In this document: positions 8,618-16,514 of the stretch, in pieces
Numbering within the stretch: position 1 is the stretch's first letter
How the letters are laid out: every line of letters begins with the position of its first letter
Translations under genes and position numbers: made by a program
The notes under the pieces: model-generated
Database searches by the model: none
What the model saw: only the letters and a program-made list of their open reading frames with translations
Told to the model about the DNA's origin: nothing
DNA from: Treponema sp.
Lineage (GTDB): Bacteria > Spirochaetota > Spirochaetia > Treponematales > Breznakiellaceae
Length of the DNA: 42,369 nt
NCBI GenBank assembly: GCA_009785215.1
Contig: WQWU01000019.1
Coordinates: forward strand, 1-42,369
Direction: 5' to 3'

Positions 8618-10882
8618 ATGGCGAAAAAGAAAACTGATGAAGTAAAATTACGATGGTTTGCAAACGTTGTATCTATTGTGTTTGTTTTTTTCTTAAGTAT
8701 TGTTTTTGTTATTGAGACGCGATTATATGATATGCAGGTTAATTACAGTCTTGCCGGCGTTTCCATGGTGACAGCGCTGGTTTTTCTTGTTCTGATTCAG
8801 AGGAATTCAATACATAAATATAAAATGGCGTTTAATGTGCCTTTCATATTGTTTTTGTTTTACATATCGTTAATGGCGCTATGCAGATGGAATAATACCC
8901 ACTTCTTGTTTATTTGTATTTGTTTCTGCGCAATCAGCTGTATTTATTCGCATTTTAACAGAACTTTAACTTATATAATTGTTACAAATCTTATCATTGG
9001 CTTTCTTGTTATCAGAGATGTTCCTGTCGGCGGATACGGTGTGCCGATGTTAGGTCTTGTTCTTAACTGGTTAATTTGTTTGTTCACCAGTATAGTTATG
9101 CTTCTGCTTACAAGAGTTGCTACAGTTGTACTAAACAGAGCTCTTGAACACCAGAATTCATTTAACAACCTTCTTGAATCGACAGAAAATTTTGTTGCCA
9201 TGGTTAATGAACGCAACGAAGTAGTCTATGCAAGCCGGACACTTTCTGAATTGGGCAACATTGATGAACCGGCATTAACAAGAGGCCGTCCGATTATCGA
9301 CCTTTTCCCGGGCAGAAGCTTAAAAATCCATGCCGGAAAAATGTTAAAAGAAAAAGATGATTATTCAGGCGACTGGGAATTTTCCTTAAACGGTCAAAAA
9401 CGTTATTTTAAAGCATCTTCGCACAGTCTTCCCGGCGGAAGCGGCGGTACGCTTATATCGCTGTATGACATGACTCATCTTGCAGAACGTGACGAAATTG
9501 CAGCCATGAAAGACAGTATGAAGATTGGTCTTTTCTTCATGGATAAAAACTATGTTATTCAGGATCACTATTCACGCTATCTGGAAGAAATGCTTGTAGA
9601 CACCAAACTTTTCGGCAAACTGCTTACCGATATTATTTCTGATTCTGTCAGCAAAACAGAAATGGAAGCAATAAAGGATTATTTTAAGATGATTCTTGAA
9701 CGTTCTTACGACCTGGATATGCTGGAAGAAATAAATCCTTTAAGCGAACTACATTATACACACAAAGAAACAGGAGAAAGAAAAGTTTTCCAATTTGCTT
9801 TTTCTACAGTAGAACGCGATCGCGGAGAAGTATTCATTCTTGTTACGCTTTACGATATTACCATTAGGGTTGAATTACAGCAAAGACTCGCTGAAGAAGA
9901 AGCCAAGCGTCAGGAAGAAATGCAGGCCTTCTTTGAACTTGTCCAGATTGAACCTAACGTATTTAAAGATTTTATGCAGGATATGGAACATGAATTGGAA
10001 AGCATAGACGCTGTTTTCAAGAATGACAAAATGTCTGCACATGAAGCTCTTGTAAAAGTATATCAATCTGTTCATGCTATTAAGTCCAATGCAGTTATCC
10101 TTGGATTAAATATCTTCGGCAACAAGATGCATAACCTGGAAGCAAAGATTAAAAAACTGCGCGAAATGGAAGGCGATGTTCCATTCGGTGAAATGCTGAA
10201 TCTGACCATGGATATTGAAAAGATAGCCAACGAAAAAGAAGGATTCAAAGACATTATAGAAAAGCTTCAGACTTATGCCGGAGGCGGCGGAGGCAGCGGC
10301 GGCGGTAATACAAACGGCCAAAATGTAAAGATGATGATTGACTCTCTTGCAAAAGCTACAGAAAAAGCTGCAGAGGATCATGAAAAGCAGATTCAATTTA
10401 TCGCAGCCGATATCGATCATGAAGCCATAGAAAAAGGGCCAAGGCGCGTTATGAAGGATATTCTAATGCAGCTTATCCGCAATTCTGCTGTACATGGAAT
10501 TGAAACACCGGAAGAACGCAAAGCTAAAGGCAAAAACGAAAAAGGAACTATAAAACTTTCCATTAAAATGGCAGACGGCAATAAAAATGTTCACATAAAA
10601 CTTGTAGATGACGGCGCTGGCTTAAATTACAAAAGAATCGGCGAAAAGGCATTAAGTAAAGGTTTAATAAAAGAAGAAGAAATTAATAATAATGACGTAT
10701 TATTAAAAGCAATATTCGCTCCTGGTTTCAGCACTGCAGAAGTTGAAGGTGTTCATGCAGGACGCGGAATTGGTTTAAACCTTGTTAGAGATCGCCTAAA
10801 AGAAGCAAACGGCTCCATTAAACTTCGTTCTGAAACTGATAAAGGCATTGTATTCTTTATCTCTGTTCCTGTTCAGCAATAG
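8618..10882 (+). CDS. Membrane-bound CheA-like histidine kinase with PAS and internal Hpt
   Basis: 754 residues. About six N-terminal membrane segments (roughly 12-172) with little periplasmic exposure are followed by one or two PAS-like regions (about 180-290 and 295-418). An Hpt-like helix bundle comes next, with phosphorylatable His486 in HAIKSNAVILG, then a Gly/Ser-rich linker (555-563). The C-terminal ATPase is of CheA type: N-box LIRNSAVHGIETPEER (Asn622, His626), G1 DDGAG (664-668), a CheA-like FAPGFSTAEV segment and G2 GRGIGL (715-720). There is no HisKA dimerisation helix, no CheW-like P5 domain and no receiver. It probably phosphorylates its own Hpt and passes phosphate to the CheY-like protein at the head of the operon (inference). 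Its stop is 1 bp from the stop of the convergent pantothenate kinase. Confidence 0.85.
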   Translation: MAKKKTDEVKLRWFANVVSIVFVFFLSIVFVIETRLYDMQVNYSLAGVSMVTALVFLVLIQRNSIHKYKMAFNVPFILFLFYISLMALCRWNNTHFLFICICFCAISCIYSHFNRTLTYIIVTNLIIGFLVIRDVPVGGYGVPMLGLVLNWLICLFTSIVMLLLTRVATVVLNRALEHQNSFNNLLESTENFVAMVNERNEVVYASRTLSELGNIDEPALTRGRPIIDLFPGRSLKIHAGKMLKEKDDYSGDWEFSLNGQKRYFKASSHSLPGGSGGTLISLYDMTHLAERDEIAAMKDSMKIGLFFMDKNYVIQDHYSRYLEEMLVDTKLFGKLLTDIISDSVSKTEMEAIKDYFKMILERSYDLDMLEEINPLSELHYTHKETGERKVFQFAFSTVERDRGEVFILVTLYDITIRVELQQRLAEEEAKRQEEMQAFFELVQIEPNVFKDFMQDMEHELESIDAVFKNDKMSAHEALVKVYQSVHAIKSNAVILGLNIFGNKMHNLEAKIKKLREMEGDVPFGEMLNLTMDIEKIANEKEGFKDIIEKLQTYAGGGGGSGGGNTNGQNVKMMIDSLAKATEKAAEDHEKQIQFIAADIDHEAIEKGPRRVMKDILMQLIRNSAVHGIETPEERKAKGKNEKGTIKLSIKMADGNKNVHIKLVDDGAGLNYKRIGEKALSKGLIKEEEINNNDVLLKAIFAPGFSTAEVEGVHAGRGIGLNLVRDRLKEANGSIKLRSETDKGIVFFISVPVQQ

Positions 10883-10883
10883 C

Positions 10884-11708
10884 CTAATCCCGGGAAAGTC
10901 CAGCGCCGATTGCAGTTGTGTATTCGGCGTAATCGGGATAAACGAATTCAATTCCGTATATTTCAGAAATACCAAGAAGAACTTTCTGCCCTATTACATT
11001 TTTACTTCCGTTACCTGTAACAATAACGCGGCAAACTTCGTTTGAGCCTGAATTTTTGGCTTTTGCCGCAAAAACAGAAAGCATTCCAATTACCTGATAT
11101 ACCATATTTATAATGGCAAGCGAAACATCCTGCGGGCTTGCAGTATCCAGCATTTTTCCAAAATTGGAAGCTGTACATTCTCCGTTTAAAAAGCTGATGC
11201 TTGTATCTGTTATATCTCCAAGAAGCAGATCTACCTGATTAAGCTTTCCTGTTTTTGCGAGTTCCAGAATGCCGCCAAATTCTGCAGTTGGCAGAAGTCT
11301 TTTTGCCAATCCAAGAATTGTGCCGCCGCCGACTCCCGAACCGCCAAAATGAAAAATCCCCTTATCTCCGGCTTCGATTATAACTGTTCCTGTTCCAATA
11401 TTTGTAATGATTATATTATTCATTCCGGATAAAAACATTCCGCCAATGCCTATGGCATCAATTTCATTTACCCTGCTTGTAGGTATTCCGAAAATGTCAT
11501 CTTTTATTTTGGATGCTCCGGCTCCGGTAATTTTTATTTTTTCTATACTGGTAATTTTTATATTATTTTCTAAAACAATTTTTCCAAAAGCGCCGGTTGC
11601 CGCTGTTACTGCATCCTGCGCTCTTGCTTTAACTCTTCCTGTTACTTTTCCATTTTCTACAGAAACTGCTTTTGTTGTTGTGCTTCCTATGTCAATTCCA
11701 ATTATCAA
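10884..11708 (-). CDS. coaW: Type II pantothenate kinase
   Basis: 274-residue kinase of the Fumble/CoaW type that phosphorylates pantothenate, the first step of CoA synthesis. It shows the ASKHA-fold phosphate-1 motif at the very start (IIGIDIGSTTTKAV), the second glycine loop NIGTGTV, and the GGSGVGGGTILGLAKRL segment characteristic of type II enzymes. The C-terminal adenosine motif is VTGNGS and the protein ends with YTTAIGAGL. Length is right for bacterial CoaW. The start is TTG at 11708-11706 with GGGAG 7 nt upstream. It is the last gene of a minus-strand run and starts 10 bp after the HD-GYP gene. A metabolic gene behind signalling genes may be a passenger of the operon. Confidence 0.85.
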   Translation of the reverse strand: MIIGIDIGSTTTKAVSVENGKVTGRVKARAQDAVTAATGAFGKIVLENNIKITSIEKIKITGAGASKIKDDIFGIPTSRVNEIDAIGIGGMFLSGMNNIIITNIGTGTVIIEAGDKGIFHFGGSGVGGGTILGLAKRLLPTAEFGGILELAKTGKLNQVDLLLGDITDTSISFLNGECTASNFGKMLDTASPQDVSLAIINMVYQVIGMLSVFAAKAKNSGSNEVCRVIVTGNGSKNVIGQKVLLGISEIYGIEFVYPDYAEYTTAIGAGLSRD

Positions 11709-11718
11709 TTTAAACTCC

Positions 11719-12807
11719 CTATATACACTGTTCCTTAAATTTATCAGATATTTTTAAAAACACTTTTACAAGAACAGGATCAAACTGTGTTCCGCTTCCT
11801 TTCCTGATAATTTCTACCGCTTCTTCGTGGGAGTAGCCTTTTTTATACGGACGAACAGAAATAAGCGCATCGTAAACATCGGCAACTGCCATGATTCTTC
11901 CCAAAAGAGGAATGTTTTTGCCTTTTAGATTATTGGGATAACCTGTTCCATCCCACCATTCATGATGACTTGCTGCAAATACTTTTGCATATTTTAAAAA
12001 GTCGCTTTCCAGTGCAAGTATTTCAACTTTTTCCACTATCTGTTTTCCTACATGGGTGTGAACTTTCATATCTTCGTGTTCATCGTAAGTAAGTTTTCCT
12101 GGTTTTCTTAAAATATTATCACTTATGAATATCTTACCGACATCATGAAGCTGGCATGATTGAACCAAAAGTTCTATATCCCAGCCGGCGCTTTCTTCTT
12201 TGTAAACTCCGCTTTCTATAATTTCGTTTAAAAGAAGCCTTAACCCCTTTTGAGTACGTTCAATATGCCTGCCTGTTATATCATCGCGGTATTCAACAAG
12301 TTCCGCCATTGTTTTTAAAAGGGCATTTTGAAGCTGTAATATGTTCTGGGTTTTTTCATCGACCATTTTCTGCAGATTGTCATTAAAGTATTTAAGTTCT
12401 TCTGCCTGCTTGGCAATGGTTCTTCTTTGAATTTCTACCGATAAATGCACTTCTATTCGTTTTAAAAGAAGAGCCGGCTGAATTGGTTTTGTAATATAAT
12501 CTATTGCTCCCAAAGAAAGCGCGGTAAGTTCGGCATCAGATTCGGTGAGTGCAGTAAGAAAAATTACTGGAATATCCCTTGTATTAACTTTGGATTTAAG
12601 AATTTTTATTGCTTCATAACCGTTCATTTCCGGCATATCAACATCCAGAAGAATTAAATCCGGAATATTGTTTTCCATCAGGCTAAACAGCTTTTCGGCA
12701 GAGGGCGCTGTAGCGACTGTATATTTTTTCATTAAAATATTTTTGCCAATCCGGAGATTTGCAGGGTTGTCATCTACCATAATTATTAAAGGTTTATCGC
12801 TGCTCAT
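11719..12807 (-). CDS. HD-GYP response regulator (c-di-GMP phosphodiesterase)
   Basis: 362 residues from the ATG at 12807. The N-terminal receiver domain (about 7-120) has Asp12-Asp13, phospho-acceptor Asp55 (LLDVDMP), Thr85 and Lys107. A coiled-coil linker (about 125-165) leads to an HD-GYP domain with the catalytic HD pair (LHDVGKIFI, His221-Asp222), HHE at 281-283 and DGTGYP, then GRIMAVADVYDALIS. HD-GYP proteins linearise c-di-GMP to pGpG/GMP, here under phosphorylation control. The frame is open 6 bp further to a GTG at 12813, but AGAGGG is correctly spaced for the ATG. It lies just downstream of the FIST hybrid kinase, its likely partner, whose C-terminal Hpt could phosphorylate it (inference). 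This is the only obvious second-messenger enzyme in the window. Confidence 0.93.
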   Translation of the reverse strand: MSSDKPLIIMVDDNPANLRIGKNILMKKYTVATAPSAEKLFSLMENNIPDLILLDVDMPEMNGYEAIKILKSKVNTRDIPVIFLTALTESDAELTALSLGAIDYITKPIQPALLLKRIEVHLSVEIQRRTIAKQAEELKYFNDNLQKMVDEKTQNILQLQNALLKTMAELVEYRDDITGRHIERTQKGLRLLLNEIIESGVYKEESAGWDIELLVQSCQLHDVGKIFISDNILRKPGKLTYDEHEDMKVHTHVGKQIVEKVEILALESDFLKYAKVFAASHHEWWDGTGYPNNLKGKNIPLLGRIMAVADVYDALISVRPYKKGYSHEEAVEIIRKGSGTQFDPVLVKVFLKISDKFKEQCI

Positions 12808-12823
12808 TACCACCCTCTCTTTA

Positions 12824-15800
12824 TCAATCTTTTTCGTTCAACATTTCATCAATAGTACCAAGAACACTATCAAATTCCGCCATAAGAATATCATCTGATA
12901 TTTTTTCCATTGCCAAGACGGACTTTTTGTCCAGCTGCAGCAGATTTATTTCTCCCAGTATTCTGTCAATTCCTTCTGCTTTTTGTGACTTAATTGCCGT
13001 TTTAAGCGAATGCAGCATAAGCGATAAATCGCCCTTTTTCATAACAGGCTGAATATAATCGCTGTCCGGATCTTTATCCATTTCAAGCGCCAAATAAATT
13101 GCGTCTGATAATCCGGACAGATAATCAATAAACTTATCTATATTTTCATTAATATATATCCTGTTTCCTTCCTTACCGGCGCTTTCCAGCATGGCTGCCA
13201 GCGAAGATAGTTCTGCAGCTCCAATAGCTGCAGATGCGCTTTTTAAAGCATGAACATTTGTAACAAAGAGAGACAACGAATCTTCGTAAAGCGTATTACG
13301 AAGCTGCTGAAGACGTTCAAGCGCATCTCTGCGGAAAGCAGATAATACACTGGCATATCCGTCTTCTGTTCCCCCTGTCATTTTAATACCTTTTATTATA
13401 TCAATACCGCTGATACTTGGGAACTGGCAAAGATTTTCCTGCACTTCTTCTGCACTTTGTTCTCTTTTGTCTTTGGAAATCCATCTGTTTAATATATCAT
13501 CAAGCGCAGAAATATCTATTGGTTTTGCAAGGAAGTCGTCAAAACCTTTTTCTATGAACATTTCACGGACTCCAAAAACGGCGTTTGCAGTAAGCGCTAC
13601 TATCGGCATCCTGTTAAAAGCGGATTGTTTTGGATTTTTTTCTTCCCATTCGCGTATGATTGCGGTTGCTTCTATGCCGTCCATTTCCGGCATCATATGA
13701 TCCATAAATAAAATGTCATAATTATTTACTTTTACAAGTTCTATAGCTTCCGGTCCGCTTTCGCAAGTATCAACCTTGGCGCGGTACGGAGCAAGAAGAC
13801 CTTCTGCAACTTTTAAGTTGGTATTAATATCATCTACAACAAGCATTTTTGCCTGCGGGAAAGCGTACCGGACAATGCCGGAAACGGCGGAAATCTCTGA
13901 ATAACTTTTGTTTTCTTCTTTGCCGTTTAATATATTCGCTAACGATAATGACTGTACAGGCAGTGAAACAAACCGGACATCCGGAATAAAATCTTCTGTA
14001 CCCCATTCTACCATTAAAGCAAGCCGCGGTTTTATTCCGCCGGCATAATAATCGTCCGGCTTGTCCATTACGTGTTTTACCATATCATAAATACCGTAAC
14101 CGGAAAGAACAAGCGACCATTCCTGTTTAAAAAGAGCTGCAGCAAAATCTTCTATATTAGTAACCATTGTATGGGGAACACCAAGGTTTCTTAAAGACCA
14201 GCAGACAGAGTTGGAATAAACAACCCTTCCTTCGTAAATTAATACCTTTTTTTCTTCTGCGTTTTCTACAGCGGCAAAAACTTCTGAAGAATCTATTCCC
14301 TGCGGTACGGAAACCGTGAATGTACTGCCGGTTCCGAATTCGCTTTCCATTGTAATATCGCCGTCCATAATAAGGCACAGCCGTTTTACGATTGCAAGAC
14401 CCAGCCCTGTTCCCTCTACATTACGGTTTCTTTTTAAATCCACCTGAACAAATTCGCTAAAGAGCTTTTTTTTGTTGGCAGGTTTTATTCCCTTTCCTGT
14501 ATCAGAAACAGAAAAATCCAGCCATACTTTGTTATCTGTCCGTTCGCGCACAGCAATGGTTAAGCTGATATATCCTTTTTCTGTAAATTTTACAGCATTG
14601 GAAAGCAGATTAAGAAGTATCTGCCGCAGACGAACTTCGTCTCCTATCAATATATTTGGTATTTGCCCGTCTATGTTAGTAAAAAACCGGATAGGTTTTT
14701 CTTTTAGGCGCGCGCGGATAATATTTACTGTATCATTAATAAGCGAAGCTAATAGATACCTTATCGGAACAATCTCCATTCTGCCTGCTTCGATTTTTGA
14801 GAAATCCAGAATGTCATTAATAATGGCAATAAGACTGTTTCCTGCCTGTTTTATATCCTGTGCATAACCTCTGGCTTCTTCCGAAAGATTTGTGCGTAAA
14901 AGCAGTTCTGCCATGCCGGTAATGGCATTCATAGGTGTGCGGATTTCATGGCTCATACTTGCAAGGAAGCTGCTCTTTGTCCTATTTGCATTTTCTGCTT
15001 CTTTCTGCAGCTCAACAAGATAACTATTCTGCGCTCTGATTTCGTCTACAATGCTAAATACATATTCACCGGTTTTTTCTACATTATTCTGATAAACAAC
15101 AAGCATCCTGTAAATATCATCCTTGGAAATATTTGACTGCTCTATCATGGCTCCAATATGTTTTTTAATGCTTTCGTAACTTGCTGTCTCGCTATTTTCT
15201 GCTTCTGCTTCCATGCTTCCTTTTAAATAAGAAATGGTAATATTTAAAAGTTCACTGCGGCTTACAATATCAAATACCAATGACTTTAATTTACTGTCTG
15301 TATAGTGGAAAAGACGCTTTGTTTTATACGGGTCTGCCATTCCCTGTTCTGTTATAGTGCCGAAAAATACTGCTGTTAATGTCTGGTTATGATGCGTAAA
15401 AAGTTCTTCGCCGTATGTGTTAAAACCAATCATGGGAAATTGGCTGAATACATCATTAAATTCATCTAATTGTTTATTTTCCCTAAGTTCCAAAAGACGC
15501 TGCACGCAATTAAAAATAAGGCATCCCTGAATACCGGGAAGAAATTGCGTTGTTCCTCTGATACTATTTTCTGCATTTGCAATAATGTCTCCTGGTTTTA
15601 ACAGGAATACTTTTGTACCGGCTTCTATGTAACAGTAAAATTGAATTCCTTTTCCTTCTACAATTAAGTTGGGACTGCGGATATATATGCTGTCGCCCAG
15701 TATAAGACCAAGCGGATTCTTTGCAAATATTTCGATTGTTAAATCGCCGACATTTTCAACTCCTACCTGCCGAGCATAAAATTCTGCAGCTGGTTCTCCG

Positions 15801-16462
15801 TTTATTTCCCATGCAATCCTCTGCATAATTTCTACACGGGTAATTGTAAAGGATTTTTCTGTAGGAATATAATGAACATAGTGATTAAAATAGAAAGGTA
15901 TTTTCATTTTAAGAATTGCTGTGACAAGAGCGTCTTTGGAGATTTTGTCTCCCGCAGCAACAAATGTTTTGGTAAAAGACATTTCATCTGCGGCGGCTCC
16001 GCCTATAAAAGCAAGGTTTAGATCCTTCTCCATGGAGAATTCTTTCATTATAAGTTCGCCTAAACACAATCCATCGAAAAAAACCAATCCAAGATATTCA
16101 TCGGGGTTTATATTCTGCCCTGCTGTTTTTCTTTTTAAATCTGTAATTGCTGTATGAGCTGCCAGGACAGGATCGTTTTTGACTCCTTCCTGAAAAGAAA
16201 TATGCACTTCTTCTACTTCATCACTGGAAAGAGACATAACGGCGATTCCGTCATATATAACTCCATCGGTAGACCAGCCGCCGCACATAGAAGCGCCGAT
16301 ACATACAGCTTCGGGAAAGGCATGTGCGATAGCTTTTTGAATATTGAATTTTTCAAGAGAAGGTGAGAAAAAGTAGATTACAGCTTTAACATTGGGCTGC
16401 CAGACCCCAATAATTATTCTTTCTATATCCCATTCTTGTAAAGACGTAACCTTAACAGCCAT
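12824..16462 (-). CDS. FIST-domain hybrid histidine kinase (HisKA-HATPase-pseudoREC-REC-Hpt)
   Basis: 1212 residues from the ATG at 16462, chosen because AGAGGGG lies 4 nt upstream; the frame extends 27 bp further to 16489 without a better site. No membrane segment. Residues about 20-375 match the FIST sensory module (FIST_N plus FIST_C), thought to bind small ligands such as amino acids. A coiled coil follows, then HisKA with His505 (SFLASMSHEIRTPMNA), HATPase with Asn622 and GTGLGL, and a receiver-like segment (about 738-850) that lacks the acidic pair and phospho-acceptor. A full receiver follows (Asp921, FMDHMMPEMDG), then an Hpt with His1071 (VHALKSASAAIG) and a helical tail. Probable cognate of the adjacent HD-GYP regulator, 10-11 bp downstream. 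Confidence 0.9.
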   Translation of the reverse strand: MAVKVTSLQEWDIERIIIGVWQPNVKAVIYFFSPSLEKFNIQKAIAHAFPEAVCIGASMCGGWSTDGVIYDGIAVMSLSSDEVEEVHISFQEGVKNDPVLAAHTAITDLKRKTAGQNINPDEYLGLVFFDGLCLGELIMKEFSMEKDLNLAFIGGAAADEMSFTKTFVAAGDKISKDALVTAILKMKIPFYFNHYVHYIPTEKSFTITRVEIMQRIAWEINGEPAAEFYARQVGVENVGDLTIEIFAKNPLGLILGDSIYIRSPNLIVEGKGIQFYCYIEAGTKVFLLKPGDIIANAENSIRGTTQFLPGIQGCLIFNCVQRLLELRENKQLDEFNDVFSQFPMIGFNTYGEELFTHHNQTLTAVFFGTITEQGMADPYKTKRLFHYTDSKLKSLVFDIVSRSELLNITISYLKGSMEAEAENSETASYESIKKHIGAMIEQSNISKDDIYRMLVVYQNNVEKTGEYVFSIVDEIRAQNSYLVELQKEAENANRTKSSFLASMSHEIRTPMNAITGMAELLLRTNLSEEARGYAQDIKQAGNSLIAIINDILDFSKIEAGRMEIVPIRYLLASLINDTVNIIRARLKEKPIRFFTNIDGQIPNILIGDEVRLRQILLNLLSNAVKFTEKGYISLTIAVRERTDNKVWLDFSVSDTGKGIKPANKKKLFSEFVQVDLKRNRNVEGTGLGLAIVKRLCLIMDGDITMESEFGTGSTFTVSVPQGIDSSEVFAAVENAEEKKVLIYEGRVVYSNSVCWSLRNLGVPHTMVTNIEDFAAALFKQEWSLVLSGYGIYDMVKHVMDKPDDYYAGGIKPRLALMVEWGTEDFIPDVRFVSLPVQSLSLANILNGKEENKSYSEISAVSGIVRYAFPQAKMLVVDDINTNLKVAEGLLAPYRAKVDTCESGPEAIELVKVNNYDILFMDHMMPEMDGIEATAIIREWEEKNPKQSAFNRMPIVALTANAVFGVREMFIEKGFDDFLAKPIDISALDDILNRWISKDKREQSAEEVQENLCQFPSISGIDIIKGIKMTGGTEDGYASVLSAFRRDALERLQQLRNTLYEDSLSLFVTNVHALKSASAAIGAAELSSLAAMLESAGKEGNRIYINENIDKFIDYLSGLSDAIYLALEMDKDPDSDYIQPVMKKGDLSLMLHSLKTAIKSQKAEGIDRILGEINLLQLDKKSVLAMEKISDDILMAEFDSVLGTIDEMLNEKD

Positions 16463-16514
16463 CCAGCCCCTCTGTATACATAATAACACATAATAAGAAG
16501 AATTTAAAGGATTT

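Noticed and set aside
12807..12813. GTG at 12813 as start of the HD-GYP regulator
   Set aside because: It lies only about 2 nt from the AGAGGG site; the ATG at 12807 has proper spacing.
16463..16489. Upstream start of the FIST kinase at 16489
   Set aside because: The AGAGGGG site is placed for the ATG at 16462, and the nine added residues resemble no part of the FIST domain.
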